From: Christiangramia gaetbulicola
Lineage (GTDB): Bacteria; Bacteroidota; Bacteroidia; Flavobacteriales; Flavobacteriaceae
Direction: 5' to 3'
Assembly: GCF_003054225.1 (NCBI RefSeq)
Contig: NZ_QBKQ01000001.1
Location: 248,001 to 312,000 of the forward strand
DNA length: 64,000 bases
Every line of letters begins with the position of its first letter. Positions within the stretch are counted from its first letter, which is position 1. The translations under genes and the position numbers were made by a program. Positions 1 through 8,948 of the stretch are shown one piece after another. The notes beneath the pieces are model-generated. The model saw only the letters and a program-made list of their open reading frames with translations, was not told the DNA's origin and did no database searches.

Positions 1-142
1 CCTGAATCTCGCACGGGAGTATGGAATCCTTCAGGCAGTGGAGATCAGCTATGAAGTAATTACTGAAGACGGAATAAATATCGAATTCAAACCGGAGAAA
101 GGCAAGACTATTATTTCGGGAATCAGGTTAGAGAAACTATAA
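1..142 (+). CDS. C-terminal fragment, probable malectin-like carbohydrate-binding end of a glycoside hydrolase
   Basis: An open frame runs from base 2 to a TAA at 140-142 (46 residues visible). It reads through NLAREYGILQAVEISYEVI and ends in a strand-rich KPEKGKTIISGIRLEKL tail. This resembles the last beta-strands of malectin-like domains found at the C-terminus of GH2 beta-galactosidase-type enzymes, which often sit in polysaccharide loci, but that is inference from a short fragment. The gene converges on the minus-strand locus that follows. The start and catalytic part lie outside the window, so the enzyme class cannot be fixed. Confidence 0.5.
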   Translation, partial: LNLAREYGILQAVEISYEVITEDGINIEFKPEKGKTIISGIRLEKL

Positions 143-175
143 AAAAAGCCCCGATGAAAATTTCTCACCGGGGCT
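141..175 (-). terminator. Intrinsic terminator at the distal end of the polysaccharide locus
   Basis: AGCCCCG (147-153) pairs with CGGGGCT (169-175). The A-run at 141-147 becomes a T7 tail on the minus strand, so the structure terminates transcription coming from the minus-strand beta-glucosidase gene. On the plus strand there is no U-tract. Confidence 0.65.
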
Positions 176-219
176 CCACAAACTAAAACTAAAGGGATTT
201 AATTTTTCAGAGTTATTTG

Positions 220-256
220 ATAGACCTCACAGGTTTTGAAAACCTGTGAGGTCTAT
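220..256. repeat. Long perfect palindrome, dispersed repeat
   Basis: Arms ATAGACCTCACAGGTTTT (220-237) and its exact reverse complement (239-256) flank a single G. A near copy lies at 43288-43320 with one mismatch. Both are intergenic. Confidence 0.85.
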
Positions 257-277
257 GCGGAATATCCTAATCTAATG

Positions 278-398
278 AGATGCTGAAACAAGTTCAGCAT
301 GACGCCATTCCCTTTGAACCAATCGTCACCCTGAATTTATTTCAGGGTCTCAGATTGTTTTAAAATTTTATAAGGTTCTGAAATAAGTTCAGAATGAC
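278..398. repeat. Cluster of three REP-like hairpins
   Basis: Three short hairpins fill the gap between the partial gene and the GH3 gene: ATGCTGAA/TTCAGCAT (280-300), ACCCTGAA/TTCAGGGT (328-348) and TTCTGAA/TTCAGAA (376-394). The first and third are followed by GAC. They belong to the same dispersed family as copies near 47.8, 49.5, 52.6 and 61.5 kb. Nothing else is visible in 143-432. Confidence 0.8.
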
Positions 399-432
399 AT
401 TCTTTATCATTTTAAGAAGTATAAACATTAAA

Positions 433-2706
433 TTATTTCTTCAGATTGAATGAACCATTAAAGTCAGCATCTGAACTTCCCGCAATGAAAAATTCAAATT
501 CGCCAGGTTCAAAAACATATTCAAGTTGAGAATTATAGAATTTTAAATCTTCCGCAGTAACTTTAAAATTCACCTTTTTAGATTCTCCTTTTTTCAATGC
601 GATCTTTTGGAATCCTTTAAGTTCTTTTCCAGGAGGAGTTACGCTTCTCACCTTATCATGAATATAAAGTTGAACAACCTCTTCTCCATCATAATCACCG
701 GTATTAGTAACAGTTGCGCTCAGCTCGATAGAACCGTTAGCATTAAGACTTCCCGAACTTGCCTTAACATCGGTATATTCAAAAGTGGTGTAACTCAGAC
801 CATATCCAAATGGCAATAATGGCGAATTCGGAGAATCCAGATAATTAGACTTGAACTTCTGGAACTCTCCAGATTCTGGTCCTGGTCTACCCGTGGTTTT
901 CATTCTGTAATGAATTGGGATCTGCCCTACATTTCTTGGCCAGCTGTTGGTTAACTTCCCTGAAGGATTATAATCCCCGAAAAGAACATCGGCTACAGCA
1001 TTTCCTGCTTCCACTCCTGGATGCCATACCTGAAGTATATTAACCGGAAGAGACATTTCTTCTGATATATCCAGGGGTCTACCGCTCATTAATACCAGAA
1101 CAACGGGCTTTCCGGTTTTAGCTAGTTCATTGATCAATTTCTTCTGGCTATCTGGGATCGTGATGTCTGTACGGCTGGCTGCCTCACCACTCATTTCTGT
1201 AGCTTCACCAACTACGGCAACAATAACATCAGAATTCTTAGCCAGATCCAGAGCCTCCTTAAGTAGGGCTTCAGGAGACTCATCTGCGATCTGAACTCTT
1301 GGACCAAAAACATTCACTTTTTTAGCGAATGATGTATCATTAGAAATATTAGCTCCCTTAGCATATTGTATATTGGCCTTAGGTGCTACATTTTTAATTC
1401 CTTCTAAAATAGGAACCGATAATTCCGGATTCCCAGTTGGTGCCCAGGTACCCAACATATTATTTTTATTATTAGCTAAAGGTCCCACTAAAGCGATCTT
1501 TGCGCTTTTTGCTAAAGGCAGGGTATTATCATGTTTTTTAAGCAGAACGAAAGACCTGGTCGCTGCTTTTCTGGCTAGTTGACGGTTCTCTGCGGTCAAT
1601 ATATCCTTCTCTGGTCTGCTTTCATCTGAATACAAATACGGATCTTTAAGCAAGCCTAATTTATGCTTCGCCTCCAGGATTCTTCTGGTTGCCTTAGTGA
1701 TCTGCTCTTCTGAAACCTTTCCTTCTTCTACAGATTTTTTCAATGTGGTTAGAAAACCTTCCCCAACCATGTCCATATCCAATCCTGCATTGATAGCCAT
1801 TGCTGAAACAGCCTGAAGATCACCCATACCATGTGCGATCATTTCGTTCACAGAAGTATAGTCTGAAACTACAAATCCACCGAATCCCCATCTCTCACGC
1901 AGAAGGTCTGTAAGCAACCATTTATTACCTGAAGCTGGAATACCATCTATATCGTTAAAAGAGGTCATTACGCTCCCTACACCGGCATCTACGGCCGCTT
2001 TATATGGAGGTAAGTATTCGTTGAACATCTTGAGTCGGCTCATATCGACAGAATTATAATCTCTACCCGCTTCGGGAGCACCATATAAGGCCATATGTTT
2101 TACAGTTGCCATCATCGTTGCTGGCAGGGTAAGATCTTCACCCTGGTACCCTTCTACCATTGCCTTAGCAATCTGAGATCCTAAATACGGGTCTTCCCCT
2201 GCTCCTTCAGCAATTCGACCCCAACGAGGATCACGGGCAATATCCACCATGGGTGAAAAATTCCAGTTGATCCCATCTGCCGTGGCTTCTTTAGCTGCCA
2301 TTTGAGCGCCTTGTTTGATCAATTCCATATCCCAGCTGGAAGAAAGTCCCAGAGGAATTGGATAAGTTGTCTTATACCCATGTATAATATCTGAACCTAT
2401 TAATAATGGAATTCCTAATCTTGAGGATTTAACAGCGATCTCCTGCGCCTGTCTTACCTTTTCGGGGCTGGAAACACCAAATACTCCTCCAACATTTCCG
2501 GCTTTTATCTTCGCTTCAACGTCTTCACTCACCACAGATCCGGTAGCTACCCCACCACCTGGTGTTAGAAGATTAAGCTGACCTATCTTTTCCTCGAGGG
2601 TCATCTTTGAAAGCAGTTCTTCAACTTCGGGAATTCTCTCCTGAGCCTTCAGGACAGATACTCCCAAACATAATATGAGGGTGATTGAAACATAGATTTT
2701 TCTCAT
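433..2706 (-). CDS. bglX: GH3 family beta-glucosidase (BglX-like), exported
   Basis: This 757-residue enzyme should cleave beta-linked gluco-oligosaccharides to glucose in the periplasm. Residues 1-22 form a signal peptide ending LKAQ. The GH3 N-terminal barrel covers about 28-350: the KH pair is at 203-204 and the predicted nucleophile is Asp282 in VVSDYTS. The GH3 C-terminal domain covers about 385-605, with the likely acid/base Glu508 in SGEAASR. A fibronectin-III-like domain (about 660-735, VVQLYIHD) closes the protein, as in other BglX enzymes, so it is full length. It is the last gene of the locus, 36 bp after the GH43-like gene. If the locus targets beta-1,2-glucan, this enzyme would hydrolyse sophorose-type products; linkage preference cannot be read from sequence. 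Confidence 0.93.
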   Translation of the reverse strand: MRKIYVSITLILCLGVSVLKAQERIPEVEELLSKMTLEEKIGQLNLLTPGGGVATGSVVSEDVEAKIKAGNVGGVFGVSSPEKVRQAQEIAVKSSRLGIPLLIGSDIIHGYKTTYPIPLGLSSSWDMELIKQGAQMAAKEATADGINWNFSPMVDIARDPRWGRIAEGAGEDPYLGSQIAKAMVEGYQGEDLTLPATMMATVKHMALYGAPEAGRDYNSVDMSRLKMFNEYLPPYKAAVDAGVGSVMTSFNDIDGIPASGNKWLLTDLLRERWGFGGFVVSDYTSVNEMIAHGMGDLQAVSAMAINAGLDMDMVGEGFLTTLKKSVEEGKVSEEQITKATRRILEAKHKLGLLKDPYLYSDESRPEKDILTAENRQLARKAATRSFVLLKKHDNTLPLAKSAKIALVGPLANNKNNMLGTWAPTGNPELSVPILEGIKNVAPKANIQYAKGANISNDTSFAKKVNVFGPRVQIADESPEALLKEALDLAKNSDVIVAVVGEATEMSGEAASRTDITIPDSQKKLINELAKTGKPVVLVLMSGRPLDISEEMSLPVNILQVWHPGVEAGNAVADVLFGDYNPSGKLTNSWPRNVGQIPIHYRMKTTGRPGPESGEFQKFKSNYLDSPNSPLLPFGYGLSYTTFEYTDVKASSGSLNANGSIELSATVTNTGDYDGEEVVQLYIHDKVRSVTPPGKELKGFQKIALKKGESKKVNFKVTAEDLKFYNSQLEYVFEPGEFEFFIAGSSDADFNGSFNLKK

Positions 2707-2742
2707 TTTCCTATTCTTTTTGTTTGCTATTTGGTTTTTTAC

Positions 2743-4548
2743 TTACTCTACTTCTATTATCTCTGATCTCTCAGAAATACCATTTTCGCTGAATGCTTCT
2801 ATACTGAAATAGTATTTAGTATCCCGATCAAGGCTGCGCATAAAATGGTCGTTTTTATCATAGACCAGCCAGGACTGATATAATTTATCCGGAGCAATTC
2901 CCCAGCGGATATTATAACCCTGGGCTCCTTTTACCGGCTTCCAGTCCAGAGAAATATTTCTTCTGTCTTCTTCCCTTGAAATCATGAAGCCTTTCACTTT
3001 TTCAGGTTTTTTACCCAATCCTTTTCCAAAAACCCTTATTTCAGATAATGCAAGATTCTTACCTGGGACCTCAACATTGTTATATCGAACGTATTTTGCT
3101 TTTACTGGTTTATTCAGCGATATATAGGCATTTGGAGCATCTTCGTAACTATTACTTCTATCTACTGCGGTTTTCCAGTTCTTTCCATCTTCTGAAACTT
3201 TCAGGGTAAACCGGTGCCTTAATCCTTCAGTTCGGGTATATATTCCTGATTCCTCATCATGAAAATTCAATTGAAAAGCATAGATATTTCCGGGAGCAAG
3301 CATTTCAATCTCGATCCATTGTTTATCATCATTAGCTTCAGCAACCCAGAATGATTTCGGGCTCTCGTCTGTTAACACCTTCGAAATAACTTCTCCATCG
3401 TCATTTTTTTCCAAGGGCATTTCGGTAATATCATAGTCACCATCTGTGGCTGTACTTTTTTTGATCTGCTTTTCTGAAGAAGAAACCGTAGCCTTTCCTT
3501 TATAAGAAAGCAACATCCAGCCACTATGCTGACCTGCTTTTGTTGGATGACCTGGGCCGAATAAGGGATAATCTCCATAACTGGTATCTGTATACATTAA
3601 TCCCACCTCATCGAAATAGGTAGGAAACATGCACAAACGGCGTTCCCAGTGAGAATTTGAAGCCAGGGCCATCGTAGCAAAATGCCAGTACTGCCCGTTG
3701 GTTTGTTTTACCGTGATCCCATGACCGGCACCATTGGTAAAGCCACCCGGTTTAAAACTCATGGGGTTATTCTTCATATACTTAAAAGGGCCTAACGGTG
3801 TTTCTCCTACATAAGCGGCATCTGCATATACATTAAATTGCGTACCCGGCGCGGCATATTGCAAATAATATTTACCATCGTGCTTGGTCATAGAAGCGCC
3901 TTCCATATATCCTTCTTTTAGGGTCGGATGATAATTGTTCTCTCCAAAGCGCTCCCAACCGTGTTCTTCTTCCACCAGGTTGATCAATTCTTTCTGAACT
4001 CCGGTTTCCAGGAAACGATCATCTTTATCCAGCATTTTTACTTTAATAGGATGCACATTGGAAGATCCCCAGTAGAGATAGGTTTTGCCATCATCATCTA
4101 TGAATAATTCTGAATCCTGAATATTATTGGAAATCGAAGCTGTAGGCGTCCACTTGCCACTTTTTGGATCATCGGTGTATAAAATACTTCCGTAACCTGC
4201 AGGATCACCAGCAAAATAGACCAGGGAATCTTTATAATTGAAGGCGGTGGGAGCATTGGAGCCTTCAAAATACCATTGTTCAGGTTTTATGAATTCCCAG
4301 TTAATTAGATCTGTGGAATGCCAGTAGCCGAATGATCGCGTAACGAACATATAATATTCCCCACGGTATTCGATTACTGCAGGATCTGCACCCGAACGAT
4401 AGGAAATATTATTACTTGAATTATAGACCATATAAGTATAATCAATATCCAGCGGATTAATATATGTTTCCGGAACTACTTCCTGGGCATTGACCAGGAT
4501 TGAGACCATTAAGGAGACAGACGTAAATATTTTATTTAAACTCTTCAT
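2743..4548 (-). CDS. GH43-like five-bladed propeller glycosidase with discoidin-like and FnIII domains
   Basis: Residues 1-21 are a signal peptide (SILVNAQ). Residues about 45-345 look like a GH43/GH-F fold: Asp55 in SGADPAV, Asp145 in QDSELFIDDDGK and Glu216 in MEGAS occupy the three canonical acidic positions. A discoidin-like (F5/8 C) region follows at about 375-510 (WIEIEML, YVRYNNV, LSEIRVFG). An FnIII domain (about 515-601) ends the protein. Export and accessory domains suggest a secreted or outer-surface enzyme acting on a polymer. Substrate is unknown; GH43 members act mainly on arabinose or xylose linkages, which does not fit an unsubstituted glucan. It lies 30 bp downstream of the esterase gene. 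Confidence 0.75.
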   Translation of the reverse strand: MKSLNKIFTSVSLMVSILVNAQEVVPETYINPLDIDYTYMVYNSSNNISYRSGADPAVIEYRGEYYMFVTRSFGYWHSTDLINWEFIKPEQWYFEGSNAPTAFNYKDSLVYFAGDPAGYGSILYTDDPKSGKWTPTASISNNIQDSELFIDDDGKTYLYWGSSNVHPIKVKMLDKDDRFLETGVQKELINLVEEEHGWERFGENNYHPTLKEGYMEGASMTKHDGKYYLQYAAPGTQFNVYADAAYVGETPLGPFKYMKNNPMSFKPGGFTNGAGHGITVKQTNGQYWHFATMALASNSHWERRLCMFPTYFDEVGLMYTDTSYGDYPLFGPGHPTKAGQHSGWMLLSYKGKATVSSSEKQIKKSTATDGDYDITEMPLEKNDDGEVISKVLTDESPKSFWVAEANDDKQWIEIEMLAPGNIYAFQLNFHDEESGIYTRTEGLRHRFTLKVSEDGKNWKTAVDRSNSYEDAPNAYISLNKPVKAKYVRYNNVEVPGKNLALSEIRVFGKGLGKKPEKVKGFMISREEDRRNISLDWKPVKGAQGYNIRWGIAPDKLYQSWLVYDKNDHFMRSLDRDTKYYFSIEAFSENGISERSEIIEVE

Positions 4549-4577
4549 TAATTAGAACTGAAACGATCTTTTAATTT

Positions 4578-5384
4578 TTATTCTTTAGTTCGTTCTTTTG
4601 AAAACAACCACGGCAATAAATATGGTTCTGAAAATGCAGAGTCCCAGCTGTTGTGATTATCATTTGGATACAGGGATAGTTTAGCGTTCCCACCTTTATG
4701 ATTTATAACCCTGGCCATTTCCTTAGATAATCTTGGTGGTACCACGTCATCTTTTTCACCATGAAAGATCCAGATGTTGAAACCTTCAGAATAAGAATCA
4801 GCAATTTCAGGATTAGCGCCACCGCAAATTGCAAATGCCGCGGCAAACATTTCAGGCTTTTTGTATATGATCTCATAAGTACCCATTCCGCCCATGGAAA
4901 GACCACCTACATATACTTTTTGATCATTGACGAATTCCTGTTCCACTACCGAATCCATCAACCTCATTACCATATTCAGAGATTTAGTAGGTGCTTCAGT
5001 ATTCTTAAAATCGAATTGGAAAGGCATGGTATCTCTCTTAACTTCAACTTTCGCCCAATAATCTTCTTTAGGAGCCTGTGGAAATATCACGATCGCCGGA
5101 AAGTTCTTCCTGGTTTCGGCTTTAAGAAAAAGATCACTCCCATGCACTAATTGAGCTTCATTATCGTCCCCTCTTTCCCCTGCACCGTGTAATACCAGAA
5201 CTACCGGGTATTTCTCGTCTTCAGAAAAATTATCCGGAAAAAGCACCCTGTAATTAAGGGTATCATTTTCAGAAATGAATTTTTCTCTTTTAAAATCTTC
5301 TTTAGTCTGTGCGTTTATACCAAAAGGCATCAATAATAGAATCGCACTTAAAGCGATCAGCAAATATTTGAATTTATTTTTCAT
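4578..5384 (-). CDS. Secreted alpha/beta-hydrolase, carbohydrate-esterase-like
   Basis: A 268-residue protein with a signal peptide (to about INAQ26). The alpha/beta-hydrolase core carries an oxyanion-type LHGAGERGDD stretch at 65-74, the nucleophile Ser163 in GLSMGG, an acid at Asp212/213 (GEKDDVVP) and His244 in DNHNSW. This arrangement matches the Esterase_PHB/phospholipase-carboxylesterase group, often found in Bacteroidota polysaccharide loci as acetyl- or feruloyl-esterase-like enzymes. Its start overlaps the stop of the upstream GH144-like gene by 11 bp, so translation is probably coupled. It may remove acyl groups from the target polymer or its oligomers; the natural ester is not known. 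Confidence 0.78.
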   Translation of the reverse strand: MKNKFKYLLIALSAILLLMPFGINAQTKEDFKREKFISENDTLNYRVLFPDNFSEDEKYPVVLVLHGAGERGDDNEAQLVHGSDLFLKAETRKNFPAIVIFPQAPKEDYWAKVEVKRDTMPFQFDFKNTEAPTKSLNMVMRLMDSVVEQEFVNDQKVYVGGLSMGGMGTYEIIYKKPEMFAAAFAICGGANPEIADSYSEGFNIWIFHGEKDDVVPPRLSKEMARVINHKGGNAKLSLYPNDNHNSWDSAFSEPYLLPWLFSKERTKE

Positions 5385-6756
5385 AAGTAAAACCTAGTTT
5401 TTTTAATCCGTTTTGTACTTCTGGAGCTCCCATAAAAAGATCCCAGATAAGGCCTGAACGGTAATTCTCTATCATCACTACCATTGGTCCCTGATCTATG
5501 GCCAGGTATTTATCTGCTACCCATGGCTCACCCTCAAGACTGTACGCATCATAAAATCCTGCCGGTCCCCAAAGTAGATCATTAAGATCTGTAAAGAAAT
5601 ATCGCATCGCCGCAAGAGACTTTTCAGGGGTATATGGAATTGAGCTGATAGCAGCCGTAGGAGAAACCACTCCTTTATCGCTATCTGGGGAGTGAGCAGC
5701 ATATCCTAATCCACCATCTTTATTTTTGCTATAACTGGCAGTTAAACCCCATGAATTTGGTCCATAGGTCTTGAAATTGTTTGGGTTTTCCTGGGCATAC
5801 TCATAATTGATCAGGCTATGGTTCACATTAAGATCCCAGTAATTGGCATATTTGTCTGAAAGTCCTTTAGGATTAAGACCCAGGTATGAGTAATGTGCCC
5901 AGAATAAAGGTCCGCCTTTGTCTCCGCGGGTATTATGCTTTAATATTAAAGGTAAACCATAAGCTTCCTTATCTGTAGTTATATTTCCACTTCTGGCCCA
6001 GCCATCATGATAGGCTTTGGCGTCTATGGCGTAATCTGGAGAAGAAGCTGCCATCACATAAGTGATAAGGCATTCATTATAACCTTCGATCATAAAATCC
6101 ATTTCCCATTCATATACCGGAGACCAGTGCCAGTAAATTCCATCCTTGTTGTTGGTATACCAGTTCCATTCGATACCTCTCCAAAGCTCATCATATTTTT
6201 TAGCCACGGCTTTTTCCTTTTCTGAACCATTTTTAAGGTATTCCCTCACTACGATGAATCCCTGTGCTAAAAAAGAGGTTTCCACGATGTCCCCTCCATT
6301 GTCTTTTTCACCAAAAGCCTGAACCTTACCAGTCTCACCGTTAAGCCAGTGTGACCATGCTCCATGAAACCGTGGTGCTTGCGCAAGAAAATTTGCGATC
6401 TTATCAAGTCTTGCTATAGCAGAATCCTGCGGAATAAATCCTCGTTCCATTCCCGAGACTATTCCCATAAGTCCGAAACCTGAACCACCCGTAGTAACGA
6501 CGTGAGAGTCATTCCTTGGGTAATCTCCATCTGGATGAAATCGTTCCCTGGCCATACCACTATTTGGCTCAGCGTAATCCCAGAAATATTTAAGGGTTTG
6601 TTTTTGAACAGTATCAAGAAGTGCTTCTTCAGAAAGTTCCGGCTGCTGTTCAGTGTTTTCCGCTTTCGCCAGATTACCTTCCTGGTTATTCCCATTTTTA
6701 CAGGAAGTAAAAAGGAGTCCGCCAAAAATTGTTATCAGTAAATATCTTTTGAACAT
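5374..6756 (-). CDS. GH144-like (PF10091) glucan hydrolase lipoprotein, paralogue 1
   Basis: I choose the ATG at 6756 because it gives a clean lipoprotein signal (MFKRYLL..., LLFTSC) and leaves 16 bp after the upstream stop; the longer frame would overlap that gene. The catalytic domain spans most of the protein: TGGSGFGLMGIVSGMERG, DIVETSFLAQGF, YWHWSPVYEWEMDF, EGYNE, GPLFWAHYSYLGLNP, NSWGLTAS. The same blocks occur in the next two genes. PF10091 corresponds to CAZy GH144, whose characterised members (Chitinophaga pinensis SGL and a Parabacteroides distasonis enzyme) act on beta-1,2-glucan. The lipid anchor predicts an outer-membrane enzyme. Conserved acidic residues in VET and NE are the likely catalytic candidates, but I cannot assign them. 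Confidence 0.85.
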   Translation of the reverse strand: MFKRYLLITIFGGLLFTSCKNGNNQEGNLAKAENTEQQPELSEEALLDTVQKQTLKYFWDYAEPNSGMARERFHPDGDYPRNDSHVVTTGGSGFGLMGIVSGMERGFIPQDSAIARLDKIANFLAQAPRFHGAWSHWLNGETGKVQAFGEKDNGGDIVETSFLAQGFIVVREYLKNGSEKEKAVAKKYDELWRGIEWNWYTNNKDGIYWHWSPVYEWEMDFMIEGYNECLITYVMAASSPDYAIDAKAYHDGWARSGNITTDKEAYGLPLILKHNTRGDKGGPLFWAHYSYLGLNPKGLSDKYANYWDLNVNHSLINYEYAQENPNNFKTYGPNSWGLTASYSKNKDGGLGYAAHSPDSDKGVVSPTAAISSIPYTPEKSLAAMRYFFTDLNDLLWGPAGFYDAYSLEGEPWVADKYLAIDQGPMVVMIENYRSGLIWDLFMGAPEVQNGLKKLGFTYEK

Positions 6757-6772
6757 TTTAGTCGTAGGGTTT

Positions 6773-8944
6773 TTAATGATCCTTATTATTTTCCAAAGCC
6801 TGAATTTCATTCAAGGCTTGTTTTATTTCTTTATTTTTCATGAACAGATCCCATAATAATCCTGTTCGATAATTTTCTATCATAATGGTCATGGGTGCCT
6901 GATTAAGTCCCATATAGATATTGGCCACCCAATCTTCTGAAAGATTAAATGCATCCCTGAACCCATATTCTCCCCATAGAAATTGCCCCTTTTCCCTATA
7001 AAAATTTTTCAGGGCAGCCATAGATTTCACTGGGGTATAAGGAAACGAAGCGATAGCACCGGTAGGAGCGATGGTTCCATCGTCCTGAGAAGGTTTAGCT
7101 TCTCTGGCCTTATATCCTTCAGGGCCATCACTAGCGGTAAGTCCCCAGCTATTTTTTCCGTAGCCCTCATATCCTCCAGGATTTTCACAGCTGTATCTAT
7201 AATTGATAAGTACGATATCCTTATTATTTTCAAAATAATTCACATATCGATCTTCCATTTTATGAGGATCTAAACCTAAAAATGAATAATGAGTAAAAAA
7301 TAGAGGACCTCCAACTCCCACACCTACCTTTAAAGGAATTCCTAAATATGTCTCTTTGTTTTCATATTTTGAACCAGCCCTGGTTTCTCCCCAATTTGAA
7401 CGGTATTCCTGTGCTTTTTCTTCCTGACTTGCCCAACCGCTGTAATACATTGCTGGATCTACGCCATGGGTTGGTGAAGCAATAGCCATGAAATAAGTTA
7501 TCATGGTCTCATTCCAACCAATAAGTTGATGATCTATCACCCATTCCTGATCTGGAGACCAGTGCCAGGTTAAGTATTTACTGTCTTCCTCCTTTTTGAA
7601 CCAATCCCACTCTACCTCTTCCCAGATTGTAGTGATCCTTTTTCGCAAATCATTTTCCTTGATATTTTCTTCAGAAAGATATTGCCTCACTGTAAGTAAA
7701 CCCTGCATTAAAAAGGATGTTTCAACAAGGTCGGCTCCATTATCCCGATTTCCGAAGAAAGGAACAACATTGCCAGAAGGTCCGTCGTTGAAATGCGAGT
7801 AAGCACCATGAAATCTATCGGCTTTTTCAAGAAAATTGAGAATCTTCTCCATTCTCGAAACGAAATGATCCCTTTCAATGAAACCTCTTTCTGCTCCCAC
7901 AACTAAAGCCATTAGACCGAAACCGGAAGCACCGGAAGCCACCATATTTTTACGCCCTGGAATATTTTCTAGCGCCAGACCACTAAATTCTTCAGCTCCA
8001 TCCCAATAATACCTGAAAGACACTTCCTGAACCATTGTTAGTAATTCTTCATCGGTCATTTTCTTTGTGGAGACCTGGATGGGTTCAGACAATTTGGATT
8101 CAGAATAATCCTGGCCAACTGCACTTATTTTATAGCTATATTTCTGATTGGTCTTGCCTGTAAAATCTGTATATCTTGATAGGTACTGAGTATTTTGAAT
8201 ACCCACAGCCTGATAATTAGTACCATCCTGAGACCTGTAAATTTTCACATATTTTACCCTGGCAGGATCTACCTCTTTCCAGGTGAGATCCACATGCATT
8301 TCATATGCTTTTGCTGAATTTATTTCTATTCCCGATACAGGTAATTTGCTTATTTCAGAGTTTATTAATTCTAGCTGATCAATAAGAATTTCATGGTCAC
8401 CGGAAGAATCATTTGCCTGAGAAAACTGAATAGCAGATATAGCGGAAACATCTAAAGTATCCAGTCCAAATTCCTTTAATGGAATTCTTACCTGTATCCA
8501 GGTGTCTTTTTGAAAATTCTGAATGTAATCTGCAATACTTTCAAAATCTGAAAGGGAATTCTCTGTTTTTATGGCGAGTTCCGGAAGGTCTTTTAGTTCT
8601 GTTTTCGATTTTACGTAGATCCAAATACTTAATTGATCTGCAGCTCTAAAAATATCCTTTCCTCTCCATTCAGGAAATAAAAGGTCTACATTCCATTTAC
8701 CTTCAGATGAAGAGCGGTAATTTAAAGTAAGACTGTTAACTGGAGTAAATGATTCGTCCTGATTTACAGGTAATTTTTTCTCAATATTAAATACAAATGA
8801 GGGTGATTCATAATTCACTTCACTATAATACCAACTTTCTGTCATCAAACTATTTTCGAAAAACACCTTGTTATAGGGTGTTTCCTGAGAATAGAGAAAC
8901 ATTGGCAGAAGCAGGAAAAATATGTAAAGCTTAAGTACCTTCAT
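6773..8944 (-). CDS. GH144-like enzyme with N-terminal beta-sandwich and FnIII domains, paralogue 2
   Basis: A 723-residue protein with a signal peptide (MFLYSQ, cut near residue 20) and no lipobox. Residues about 25-200 look like a jelly-roll carbohydrate-binding domain (WNVDLLFPEW, TWIQVRIPLKEFG, ISAIQFSQ, EILIDQLEL). An FnIII domain follows (about 205-295, VDLTWKEVDP). The PF10091 catalytic domain occupies about 300-715, with the blocks ASGFGLMALVVGAERGF, DLVETSFLMQGL, TWHWSPDQEW and SWGLTAS. It is therefore the multidomain member of the trio, and its binding module may direct it to polymer. It starts 4 bp after paralogue 3 ends, a tight operon arrangement. Confidence 0.85.
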   Translation of the reverse strand: MKVLKLYIFFLLLPMFLYSQETPYNKVFFENSLMTESWYYSEVNYESPSFVFNIEKKLPVNQDESFTPVNSLTLNYRSSSEGKWNVDLLFPEWRGKDIFRAADQLSIWIYVKSKTELKDLPELAIKTENSLSDFESIADYIQNFQKDTWIQVRIPLKEFGLDTLDVSAISAIQFSQANDSSGDHEILIDQLELINSEISKLPVSGIEINSAKAYEMHVDLTWKEVDPARVKYVKIYRSQDGTNYQAVGIQNTQYLSRYTDFTGKTNQKYSYKISAVGQDYSESKLSEPIQVSTKKMTDEELLTMVQEVSFRYYWDGAEEFSGLALENIPGRKNMVASGASGFGLMALVVGAERGFIERDHFVSRMEKILNFLEKADRFHGAYSHFNDGPSGNVVPFFGNRDNGADLVETSFLMQGLLTVRQYLSEENIKENDLRKRITTIWEEVEWDWFKKEEDSKYLTWHWSPDQEWVIDHQLIGWNETMITYFMAIASPTHGVDPAMYYSGWASQEEKAQEYRSNWGETRAGSKYENKETYLGIPLKVGVGVGGPLFFTHYSFLGLDPHKMEDRYVNYFENNKDIVLINYRYSCENPGGYEGYGKNSWGLTASDGPEGYKAREAKPSQDDGTIAPTGAIASFPYTPVKSMAALKNFYREKGQFLWGEYGFRDAFNLSEDWVANIYMGLNQAPMTIMIENYRTGLLWDLFMKNKEIKQALNEIQALENNKDH

Positions 8945-8948
8945 CTGT

